Shown: piece after piece, positions 1-5,021 of the stretch | Layout of the letters: each line of letters begins with the position of its first letter | Position numbering within the stretch: the stretch's first letter is position 1 | NCBI GenBank assembly: GCA_013619005.1 | Contig: JABXKY010000229.1 | Coordinates: 1 to 5,040 of the forward strand | Length of the DNA: 5,040 bases | Origin: Candidatus Bathyarchaeota archaeon | Lineage (GTDB): Archaea; Thermoproteota; Bathyarchaeia; TCS64 | Direction of reading: 5' to 3' | The notes under the pieces: model-generated | The model's input: the letters and a program-made list of their open reading frames with translations, nothing else | The model's database searches: none | What the model was told of the DNA's origin: nothing | Made by a program: the position numbers and the translations under genes

Positions 1-152
1 CATTCAACACCACGAAACATGGGCACAGTGGACTTGGGTTGGCATTGTGTAAGAATACCATAGAATCCGCCGGTGGATCATTGGAGATGAAGGAGACAAG
101 CGATAAAGGTACTACATTCAGCTTAAAGCTGCCACTGATAAGAAAATTATAA
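1..152 (+). CDS. Sensor histidine kinase, C-terminal ATPase end (partial, 5' cut)
   Basis: Reading in the frame that starts at base 3 gives an open stretch of 49 codons ending at TAA 150-152. It begins FNTTKHGHSGLGLALCKN and continues through ESAGGSLEM to GTTFSLKLP. This is the typical end of a GHKL/HATPase_c domain: an F-box (PF-TTK, where the incomplete first codon ends in CA and could be Pro), a G2 box (GxSGLGLAL) that closes the ATP lid, and the final GTxFxxxLP strand. In this family the domain binds ATP and phosphorylates a histidine in the adjacent dimerisation domain. The sensor and dimerisation parts lie outside the window, so the signal sensed is unknown. The protein ends about 10 residues after the last ATPase strand, so no C-terminal receiver domain is fused. 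It converges on ftsZ with only 16 bp between stops. The kinase identification is strong; which kinase it is cannot be told. Confidence 0.9.
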   Translation, partial: FNTTKHGHSGLGLALCKNTIESAGGSLEMKETSDKGTTFSLKLPLIRKL

Positions 153-160
153 GAAAAAAG
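143..160 (-). terminator. T-rich terminator tract downstream of ftsZ
   Basis: Immediately after the ftsZ stop codon, the minus strand reads CCCTTTTTTCTTATAATTTT, with a T6 run (154-159) and a T4 run (143-146). Archaeal RNA polymerase commonly terminates at oligo-T tracts without a strong hairpin, and none is visible here. The tract overlaps the last codons and stop of the convergent histidine kinase gene. The role is inferred from composition and position only. Confidence 0.5.
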
Positions 161-168
161 GGATTAGA

Positions 169-1239
169 CTAGTGAGTCTTGCTTGAAATCTTGCGTTTCT
201 TGGATGCCTTATTGACAACGGTCACGGAGTTCTTTTCTGACTGGAGGAACGGACTCTCCACGCCTGAAAGGACCACCGTCGCTCTAACCTTACCATCTAG
301 GGCTGGGTTAATTTTACTTCCCCATACGACTCTTGCATCGCGGTTCACAAGGTCGAGCACAAGCTCCCCAACCAAGTTTACGTCCTCTAATGTCATGTCC
401 TCACCGCCCTCGATATAGATCAGCACACCCCGTGCCTTGGATATGTCTTCTATGTCAAGCAACTGGTTGTCCAGTGCCTTGCGCACCGCGTCCTCTACCT
501 TGGTTGTGCCGCTACCCTCACCGAAGCCAACCGCGCAGATTCCTCCACCCATCATTATGGACTTAATATCAGCAAAGTCAAGGTTCATTATACCTGGGAC
601 GCTGAGTGCCTCTGTGATGTTGTTGATGAAATCTGTAACTCGCTGGTTTGCGACAGCGAACGCCTCACGTACTGGAAGGTCCCCAGCGACGTGCCTGAGC
701 TGGTTGTTATCGATGACGACGACGCTATCGCATACGTCCACGAGGCTACGTAGACCCTGCTTCGCCTTAATTAGTCTAGTTCCCTCAACCTTGAACGGGA
801 TCGTGACGACCCCGATCGAAAGGTCTCCGAGCTCACGGGCCAGCTTCGCTACAATCGGTGCTGCGCCTGTTCCAGTGCCTCCTCCCAGGGCAGCGATGGT
901 GAAAATCAAGTTAGCGTCTCCTATGGACTGCTCGATCTCGTGGGCAGACTCCTCGGCTGCCTTGACTCCCTGTTCCGGGAAGCCACCGCACCCCAATCCT
1001 CCACAAACATTGTACCCAATTAGGACTCTCTGGTCTGCTTTGCTCATTGTTAGATGCTGGGCATCGCTGTTAAGTGCGACTGTGCGGGCTCCTATGATCT
1101 TCTTATCCATCCAAGTAACCATGTTGCTTCCGCCACCACCTACGCCGAGTATAACTACTTCTGGTGTGGCTTCCTTTGCGATGTCCTCTATGCTCATTGC
1201 CGGGACCGCGTGTGGTGCCACTTCAATTTCTACTGTCAA
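169..1239 (-). CDS. ftsZ: Cell division GTPase FtsZ (archaeal type)
   Basis: FtsZ is a tubulin-like GTPase that polymerises into the division ring in the cytoplasm. The 356-residue product shows the GTPase fold in order: an N-terminal glycine loop GVGGGGSN (32-39), NSDAQ (57-61), GLGCGGFPEQG (81-91), the tubulin signature GGGTGTG (119-125), the switch region PFKVEGTR (148-155), and the T7 synergy loop NLDFADIKSIM (219-229) with acidic residues D221 and D224 placed to complete a neighbour's GTP site. The second domain ends near DARVVWGSKINP (301-312). A short basic tail (KASKKRKISSK) replaces the bacterial C-terminal FtsA/ZipA-binding peptide. The GLGCGG form of the second loop resembles archaeal FtsZs; I cannot assign FtsZ1 or FtsZ2. 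The start is TTG (1237-1239), chosen because AGGTGA sits 6 nt upstream. The next in-frame ATG (1195-1197, residue 15) has no such site. The residues before the core (1-27) are a short extension. Confidence 0.97.
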   Translation of the reverse strand: MTVEIEVAPHAVPAMSIEDIAKEATPEVVILGVGGGGSNMVTWMDKKIIGARTVALNSDAQHLTMSKADQRVLIGYNVCGGLGCGGFPEQGVKAAEESAHEIEQSIGDANLIFTIAALGGGTGTGAAPIVAKLARELGDLSIGVVTIPFKVEGTRLIKAKQGLRSLVDVCDSVVVIDNNQLRHVAGDLPVREAFAVANQRVTDFINNITEALSVPGIMNLDFADIKSIMMGGGICAVGFGEGSGTTKVEDAVRKALDNQLLDIEDISKARGVLIYIEGGEDMTLEDVNLVGELVLDLVNRDARVVWGSKINPALDGKVRATVVLSGVESPFLQSEKNSVTVVNKASKKRKISSKTH

Positions 1240-1245
1240 GAGCTT

Positions 1246-1251
1246 TCACCT
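1246..1251 (-). promoter_or_regulatory. Ribosome binding site fixing the TTG start of ftsZ
   Basis: The minus strand reads AGGTGA, then AAGCTC, then TTG. AGGTGA matches the anti-Shine-Dalgarno end of 16S rRNA, and the spacing of 6 nt is optimal. It supports the non-ATG start over the ATG 14 codons downstream. Confidence 0.75.
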
Positions 1252-1275
1252 GATTGTTCTTCCAATCACGAACTA

Positions 1276-1290
1276 TGCTTATAGGAACTT
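1276..1290 (-). promoter_or_regulatory. Candidate TATA box for ftsZ
   Basis: The minus strand reads AAGTTCCTATAAGCA, with a TATA-like core CTATAAG at 1278-1284. Archaeal initiation about 25 bp downstream would fall near 1255, giving a short leader that just includes the AGGTGA site. This is a position and composition argument only; the core is not a perfect consensus. Confidence 0.4.
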
Positions 1291-1332
1291 GTAGGGTGAG
1301 AACTGTAACATACATTGAGCTGCCTAAATGAA

Positions 1333-1507
1333 TTAAATGCTCAGAATCTGCTCACTAAGCTCCCTATACATGGGATTCATCTCAGTTGCACGTTCAAGAA
1401 GCTCTCTTGCCTTGTCCTTCAGGCCGTTTTTGGATAGGTGAACGCCGGAGCTGAACACCGCGCGCTGTTTTAGCAAGCTTGGTTACAAGCTCATCGTAGA
1501 CGCCCAT
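1333..1507 (-). pseudogene. Small TPR-like protein gene with a single-base frameshift
   Basis: An ATG at 1505-1507 opens a frame reading MGVYDELVTKLAK, after which the frame loses sense. From the same point the +1 frame continues as QRAVFSSGVHLSKNGLKDKA, then RELLERATEMNPMYRELSEQ and ILSI, stopping at TAA (1333-1335). Omitting one A from the A4 run (TTTT on + at 1468-1471) joins both halves into one protein of about 57 residues. The pattern of small and large residues (NGLKDKARELLERATEMNP) looks like one tetratricopeptide repeat followed by a capping helix, so a protein-protein interaction role is a guess. AAGGGG lies 4 nt before the ATG and a TATA-like CATAAAA (1546-1552) lies about 42 nt upstream, the same short-leader layout as ftsZ. 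A sequencing or assembly indel is the likeliest cause; a real pseudogene or programmed +1 shift is possible. Unshifted, the frame from this ATG gives 37 residues ending at 1394. Confidence 0.65.
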
Positions 1508-1511
1508 GAGG

Positions 1512-1552
1512 CCCCTTAAGGTTGAATATGTGAATGTGTTTTTCCTTTTATG
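1512..1552 (-). promoter_or_regulatory. Candidate promoter and RBS of the small TPR-like gene
   Basis: On the minus strand, a TATA-like CATAAAAGG (1544-1552) is followed after about 26 nt by AAGGGG (1512-1517), 4 nt before the ATG at 1507. The spacing fits archaeal initiation near 1523 with a very short leader. It is inferred from sequence likeness only, but its presence supports the view that the broken small gene is or recently was functional. Confidence 0.4.
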
Positions 1553-1581
1553 GGTTAAACATCCCCGCTTAGAGCCAGGCA

Positions 1582-1614
1582 CTGAAATCCGACCCTGAGG
1601 TCGCCCTGATTCAG
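1582..1614 (-). other. Stem-loop across the acetyltransferase stop codon
   Basis: The inner stem CGACC (1590-1594) pairs perfectly with GGTCG (1599-1603) around a 4-nt loop. The outer stem CTGAAATC (1582-1589) pairs with GATTCAG (1608-1614) with one bulged A, and an unpaired CCCT (1604-1607) lies on one side. In the acetyltransferase mRNA the hairpin includes the UGA stop (1611-1613). No oligo-T run follows on the minus strand, so it is not a standard intrinsic terminator. It could be a 3'-end stabilising structure, a processing site or chance. Confidence 0.4.
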
Positions 1615-2132
1615 GAGCCCTTGGATAAAACCCTCGGACTCCACTCATCCCTCAAGACTCTGTACAATGCGCCGTCGTTGTACTTGCCCTGCGAGAAGAA
1701 CACCTTCCGCCTCACACCCTCAAATGTGAAACCAGCTTTCTCAAGGACCCTGATCGACGACACGTTCTCTGGGTTTGTCTCTGCCTGAACCCTGACGATG
1801 TTCTTTGATAGGAAGAGGTAGTCCACCATGATCTCCACGGCCTCTGTGCAGTAGCCCTTCCCCCTGGAATCTGGGTGAACTATGTAACCGATGAACTGGT
1901 GCCTCCCGTCAGGCCCAGTGATGACCTGCCCCACGGGATTCCCGTCCTTGTCCTCGATGACCCACCACGAGCTGCTGGACTCCTTGCTGAACCACTTCTC
2001 GATGGCGTCCCTGCTGGAGATCTCCATTGGCTCGTACGGTCCTGTGTAATCGCTGTCGTTGTTCCACTCGGTGAACCAGTCCAGGTCGGTTGACTCCAAG
2101 GGCCGGACGTTGACCTTCTTTCCCTTCAGCAT
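1611..2132 (-). CDS. GNAT N-acetyltransferase, RimJ/RimL type
   Basis: This 173-residue protein has the whole RimJ/RimL-like GNAT domain (Acetyltransf_3 type), which moves acetyl from acetyl-CoA to an amine, often a protein N-terminus but sometimes a small molecule. Visible parts are the N-terminal strand KVNVRPLESTDLDWFTEWN (6-24), the central strand with GQVI (68-71), motif A with IVHPDSRGKGYCTEA (84-98), whose RGKGY loop binds the CoA pyrophosphate, motif B with NPENVSSIRVLEKAGF (120-135), and the C-terminal pair of strands ending in YRVLRDEW (157-164). Length is normal for the family and no signal peptide or membrane segment is visible, so it is cytoplasmic. The ATG (2130-2132) has no GG-rich site within 15 nt, and an inverted repeat begins 4 bp upstream, suggesting weak or regulated translation. 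It is divergent from the amidohydrolase. The substrate is not predictable. Confidence 0.92.
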   Translation of the reverse strand: MLKGKKVNVRPLESTDLDWFTEWNNDSDYTGPYEPMEISSRDAIEKWFSKESSSSWWVIEDKDGNPVGQVITGPDGRHQFIGYIVHPDSRGKGYCTEAVEIMVDYLFLSKNIVRVQAETNPENVSSIRVLEKAGFTFEGVRRKVFFSQGKYNDGALYRVLRDEWSPRVLSKGS

Positions 2133-2135
2133 AAT

Positions 2136-2155
2136 AGATCAATGGTGGTTGATCT
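2136..2155. promoter_or_regulatory. Inverted repeat AGATCAA-N6-TTGATCT, possible operator
   Basis: Perfect 7-bp arms (2136-2142 and 2149-2155) flank TGGTGG. The repeat lies just upstream of the acetyltransferase ATG, inside its probable leader, in the divergent intergenic region. Its size suits a dimeric helix-turn-helix regulator. As RNA it would form a small hairpin next to the start codon. Binding is inferred; no regulator gene is present in the window. Confidence 0.45.
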
Positions 2156-2178
2156 GTTGATAGGTGTTTCTGGTGGTT
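2143..2178 (+). repeat. Direct repeat of TGGTGGTT in the divergent promoter
   Basis: TGGTGGTT occurs at 2143-2150 and again at 2171-2178, a 28-bp period. The first copy overlaps the inverted repeat and the second abuts the TAATATTA core. Between them TTGAT is also doubled (2149-2153 and 2157-2161). These could be repeated regulator contacts, or chance in a short low-complexity region. Confidence 0.35.
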
Positions 2179-2187
2179 AATATTATC
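2177..2187. promoter_or_regulatory. Shared TATA-like core for two divergent genes
   Basis: TTAATATTATC contains the 8-bp palindrome TAATATTA (2178-2185). It lies about 29 bp before the amidohydrolase ATG and about 49 bp before the acetyltransferase ATG on the other strand, so it could direct TBP in either direction. Rightward initiation about 25 bp away would give an almost leaderless amidohydrolase mRNA lacking its GGTGA site. The start point is therefore uncertain. Confidence 0.4.
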
Positions 2188-2192
2188 AATTC

Positions 2193-2201
2193 GAGGGGTG
2201 A
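2193..2201 (+). promoter_or_regulatory. Ribosome binding site of the amidohydrolase
   Basis: GAGGGGTGA ends 9 nt before the ATG at 2211, and GGTGA is complementary to the 16S rRNA 3' end. It supports this ATG over the in-frame ATG at residue 16. It would be used only if transcription starts upstream of about 2193. Confidence 0.55.
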
Positions 2202-2210
2202 CTTTGTTCC

Positions 2211-3677
2211 ATGTCTATTGGTAAGCAGTACAGGAGCCTAGTCATCAGGGACGCCATGATTGTTAACGGGAAGGGGACGCCGCCCTATGGCCCGTGCGAT
2301 ATCCTGGTCCAGGACGGAAAGATCAAGCAGATCCAGAACGTGGACTCCATTAGCCTCGCGCGTTACAAGAACGAGCGGCCCGAGGCGGAGCATGTCATTG
2401 ACGCCAAGGGGATGTACGTGACCCCGGGGCTCGTGGATATGCACGTCCACATAAACATCGCCGACGACAAGTGCGGCCCCAAGGGAACAGAGTATGCATA
2501 CAACCTGTTTTTGGCCCACGGCATCACGACCATCCGAACATGTGGGTTCGGCACCGACGAGAAACTCCTAGAGCACAAGAGGCTCAGCGAGGGAAACGAG
2601 ATTACCGCTCCCCGCATCGTTGTTCTCGGCTCATGGCCTGTGGAGGCCCACTCGGTCGAAGAGACACGGATAGCGGTCAGGAAGATGAAGGAGATGGGCG
2701 TGGACGGCATCAAATCGATCCCCAGACCCCATGTCACGTCAGAGATGGTGGAAGCCATGGCCGATGAGGCCAGGAAGGTAGGTCTGCCAGCTGGGATAGC
2801 CATTCATCACCCCGTGAACTGCGACCTTGACGCCGTTATCTCCAGCAACGCAGCGAAGGAGATGTTGAGCATCGAGCACACCTATGGGATACCCCAGGCG
2901 GCTTTGCCGGGGACCCAGTCGTTCCCGCCTGGCTACAACTACGCCAACGAGGTGGACAGGTTCAGGATGAGCGGATACATCTGGACCGAGGCAGCAAAGT
3001 ACCCGGATAGGATAAGGAAGGTCTTCGATACCCTCCTTGAGAACAAGACGGTCTGGGACCCCACGATGGTGGTCTACGAGGGCCACAGGGACTACCAGCG
3101 CGTCAAGTCGCTGCCATGGCACGAGAGGTACACCGTGAGGCAACTATGGGAGGCTTACAGCCCCAGCCCAGGAAGGCACGCAACCCACTTCTTCAACTGG
3201 AAGACCAGCGACGAGATCGCGTGGAAGCACAAGTACAGGATATGGATGAAGTGGGTCAAGTACTTCTTCGACAACGGTGGGACCCTGGTAGCGGGAAGCG
3301 ACACGGCTTTCATTTATGCCCTGTTCGGGTTCGCCCTCATCAGGGAGCTGGAGCTCTACCAGGAGGCGGGCATACACCCGATTGATGTCATCCAGATCGC
3401 CACGACAAACGCCCACAAGAGCCTCAGAGACGAGGACAGGACCCACGGTCTTAGGCAGGGAGCGCCAGCCGATATCGCCATCATAGACGGGAACCCGCTG
3501 GACAACTTCAAGGTGATGTACGGCACGGGCGTCAACATCTACGGCGAGGACGGGAAGACGGTGACACCAGGCGGAGGCGTCCGCTGGACAATCAAGGGAG
3601 GCGTAGTCTTTGACTGCAAGGAACTTCTAGAGGAAGTGGCCGAGTACGTCAAGTCCCAGGGTCCAAAGAAGCCCTAG
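2211..3677 (+). CDS. Metal-dependent amidohydrolase (imidazolonepropionase/prolidase-like, COG1228 type)
   Basis: The 488-residue protein has the composite amidohydrolase architecture: an N-terminal beta-sandwich strand set (LVIRDAMIVNGKG, 10-22; DILVQDGKI, 30-38; GMYVTPGLVDMHVH, 67-80), a TIM barrel, and a return to the sandwich (GAPADIAIIDGNPL, 417-430). A complete dinuclear metal set can be proposed: H78 and H80 (HVH), K168 (DGIKSIP, probable carboxylated bridging lysine), H199 or H200 (AIHHP), H223 (IEHTYG) and D364 (AGSDT). This matches the Lys-containing subtype that includes Zn-dependent prolidase-like and Xaa-Pro-hydrolysing enzymes. An aromatic, charged segment (about 225-350) between H223 and D364 probably forms a substrate cap. 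No signal peptide is visible, so a cytoplasmic enzyme is expected. Substrate is unknown; cyclic amides, dipeptides and lactones are all handled by relatives. The gene converges on the methylthiotransferase with a 4-nt overlap. Family assignment is firm, reaction is not. Confidence 0.93.
   Translation: MSIGKQYRSLVIRDAMIVNGKGTPPYGPCDILVQDGKIKQIQNVDSISLARYKNERPEAEHVIDAKGMYVTPGLVDMHVHINIADDKCGPKGTEYAYNLFLAHGITTIRTCGFGTDEKLLEHKRLSEGNEITAPRIVVLGSWPVEAHSVEETRIAVRKMKEMGVDGIKSIPRPHVTSEMVEAMADEARKVGLPAGIAIHHPVNCDLDAVISSNAAKEMLSIEHTYGIPQAALPGTQSFPPGYNYANEVDRFRMSGYIWTEAAKYPDRIRKVFDTLLENKTVWDPTMVVYEGHRDYQRVKSLPWHERYTVRQLWEAYSPSPGRHATHFFNWKTSDEIAWKHKYRIWMKWVKYFFDNGGTLVAGSDTAFIYALFGFALIRELELYQEAGIHPIDVIQIATTNAHKSLRDEDRTHGLRQGAPADIAIIDGNPLDNFKVMYGTGVNIYGEDGKTVTPGGGVRWTIKGGVVFDCKELLEEVAEYVKSQGPKKP
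3674..3677. other. CTAG palindrome serving as stop codon on both strands
   Basis: The + strand amidohydrolase ends with TAG at 3675-3677 and the minus-strand methylthiotransferase ends with TAG read from 3676 to 3674. The 4-bp palindrome CTAG therefore provides both stops and there is no intergenic DNA. Neither gene has a T-rich tract right after its stop, so transcripts probably run into each other's coding region. Confidence 0.95.
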
Positions 3678-4948
3678 ACCTCATCGGCGGTCAGGAAGCC
3701 GACGCCAACTCCCTTCACCTTTACTTTGATGAAAGAGCCCAGAGGGGCATCTGTTTTCACGGCGATGGTTTTGTACACGTAGTTGCGCCCCACCTTCGTG
3801 TCTTTCTTTCCTTCCTCCGTCAATAGGATCTCTCCCTCCCAGCCGAGCCACTTTTTACCGACATCGACGGCCAGATCCTTCCAGAGGTCTGTCATCCTTC
3901 GTGACCGCTGCTTGGTGTCGCGGCCGTGGAGCCTGCCCGGCATCATGGCTGCGTCCGTTCCGGGTCGCTCCCAGAACCTGTTGATGTTCAGGACATCTGG
4001 TCTAAGCCACGTGATGAGGTCGAGGGAGTCCTGGAACTGTTCCTCGGTTTCACCCGGGAAGCCACATATGATATCCGTGCTGATGCCTATCTCGGGGTAA
4101 GCCTCCCGCAGTCGGTTCACGACCTCCTTGAAATCTTGGACCGTGTACTTCCTCCTCATCGCCTGTAATATGTCGTCGTTGCCTGCCTGGATGGGTATGT
4201 GGATGAACTTGTACATCTTCTCGTGGGAGAGGGATTCTATTATATCTTCCATCACCTCGCCGAGGCTATTGGGGGTGGTCATGCCTACCCTGACCCTGAA
4301 GTCGCCCTCCACGGACGTGATCATGTTCAACAGCTCCGGGAGCCTGATCCCGTCGTGGCTGTAAAGGGCAGTGTCTTCCGCCGTGACCCAGACCTCGCCG
4401 CACCCAGCGGCAACAGCCTCAGTAACGTCCCTGATTATCTTTTCAGCGGGGAAGCTGTAGAGGTGCCCCCTGGCGAATTTCACGATACAGTAGCTGCAGT
4501 TTCCTAGGCACCCCGTGCTGATGGGGGCTATGTGTACGAGGGTGTTGGCCCTGACCCTGGGGAGGCAGGTCCTGTCAGTGGGGTCCCCGTCGATGTAGCT
4601 CACCTTCTCGCCGTTGAGTGTACGGTAAACCGCCTCGGCCATCCGCTCAATATCATCTGGGCCTAACAGGCTTGCCGAGGGGACCAGCTGGTTGACCTGG
4701 CTGTTCATGGACTTTGGCATGCAGCCCGCCACGATGAGGGGTTTTCCCGATGCCTCCAGCTCCCTGAGTTCCCTTGAGACCTTCTGTTCCGTGGGCGTCT
4801 TCACGACGCATGTGACAATGATGTTGATATCTGACTCTTCGGGGGTGTCGACCAATGTGTGCCCTTCTTCAATTAACATGCCTCTCGCTATCTCGGCGTC
4901 GGCTGTGTTTGCGCTACATCCATAGGATTTTACGTGTACTCTGGGCAT
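3674..4948 (-). CDS. tRNA t6A37 methylthiotransferase (radical SAM, archaeal MiaB-like/CDKAL1 branch)
   Basis: This 424-residue enzyme is predicted to insert a methylthio group at C2 of N6-threonylcarbamoyladenosine 37 in tRNAs, improving decoding of ANN codons. Three parts are visible. The UPF0004 domain has the three auxiliary cluster cysteines C11 (SYGCSAN), C47 (VTCVVKTPTEQK) and C76 (AGCMPKS). The radical SAM domain has C147-x3-C151-x2-C154 (STGCLGNCSYC), ligand of the SAM-cleaving [4Fe-4S] cluster, then IHIPIQAGND (249-258) and ICGFPGETEEQF (294-305). A C-terminal TRAM domain (about 365-424) binds tRNA. The SYGCSAN and VVKTPTE forms and the compact length fit the archaeal/eukaryotic group (MtaB/CDKAL1-like) better than bacterial MiaB or RimO. 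All six cysteines are present. The ATG at 4948 is preceded by AAGGA about 8 nt upstream. The archaeal subgroup is inferred from motif style, not a tree. Confidence 0.93.
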   Translation of the reverse strand: MPRVHVKSYGCSANTADAEIARGMLIEEGHTLVDTPEESDINIIVTCVVKTPTEQKVSRELRELEASGKPLIVAGCMPKSMNSQVNQLVPSASLLGPDDIERMAEAVYRTLNGEKVSYIDGDPTDRTCLPRVRANTLVHIAPISTGCLGNCSYCIVKFARGHLYSFPAEKIIRDVTEAVAAGCGEVWVTAEDTALYSHDGIRLPELLNMITSVEGDFRVRVGMTTPNSLGEVMEDIIESLSHEKMYKFIHIPIQAGNDDILQAMRRKYTVQDFKEVVNRLREAYPEIGISTDIICGFPGETEEQFQDSLDLITWLRPDVLNINRFWERPGTDAAMMPGRLHGRDTKQRSRRMTDLWKDLAVDVGKKWLGWEGEILLTEEGKKDTKVGRNYVYKTIAVKTDAPLGSFIKVKVKGVGVGFLTADEV

Positions 4949-4976
4949 CGAGATTCCTTCTTCTGGTGGATTTGGT

Positions 4977-4987
4977 GTTTATTAAAC
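4977..4987. promoter_or_regulatory. Inverted repeat GTTTA-T-TAAAC upstream of the methylthiotransferase
   Basis: Five-base perfect arms flank a single T, about 29 bp before the ATG and near where transcription from the upstream TATA box would start. It could be an operator or simply an AT-rich initiator area. Short arms make chance a real option. Confidence 0.3.
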
Positions 4988-5001
4988 GGTGCGGGAGGAC
5001 G

Positions 5002-5014
5002 AAGTATATAAAGT
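5002..5014 (-). promoter_or_regulatory. TATA box of the methylthiotransferase
   Basis: The minus strand reads ACTTTATATACTT, the best archaeal TATA consensus in the window. It lies roughly 60 bp before the ATG at 4948, predicting a start near 4980 and a leader of about 30 nt that contains the AAGGA site. It is close to palindromic, so it might also serve a + strand gene beyond the contig end. Confidence 0.55.
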
Positions 5015-5021
5015 AAATACC

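Noticed and set aside
169..172. Second CTAG at the ftsZ stop as another shared stop
   Set aside because: Only ftsZ uses it; the kinase already stopped at 150-152, 16 bp away.
437..1294. Long + strand open frame (285 codons) opposite ftsZ
   Set aside because: It is antisense to an unmistakable ftsZ; its composition (many Ser, Thr, Pro, Leu) is that of a mirrored coding strand and no domain is recognisable.
1551..1620. tRNA-like segment between the acetyltransferase and the small gene
   Set aside because: Hairpin-rich with a GAAATCC-like stretch, but no acceptor stem, no proper T-loop GTTCRANNC and no anticodon arm could be assembled on either strand.
1394..1648. 84-codon minus-strand ORF running from inside the acetyltransferase gene
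   Set aside because: Its first 47 codons overlap the acetyltransferase end and noncoding DNA and look random (many Arg, Gly, Pro). Only the part after the internal ATG at 1507 belongs to a real, frameshifted gene.
2363..2803. 146-codon minus-strand ORF inside the amidohydrolase region
   Set aside because: Antisense to a conserved enzyme with all catalytic motifs; no RBS and no recognisable family.
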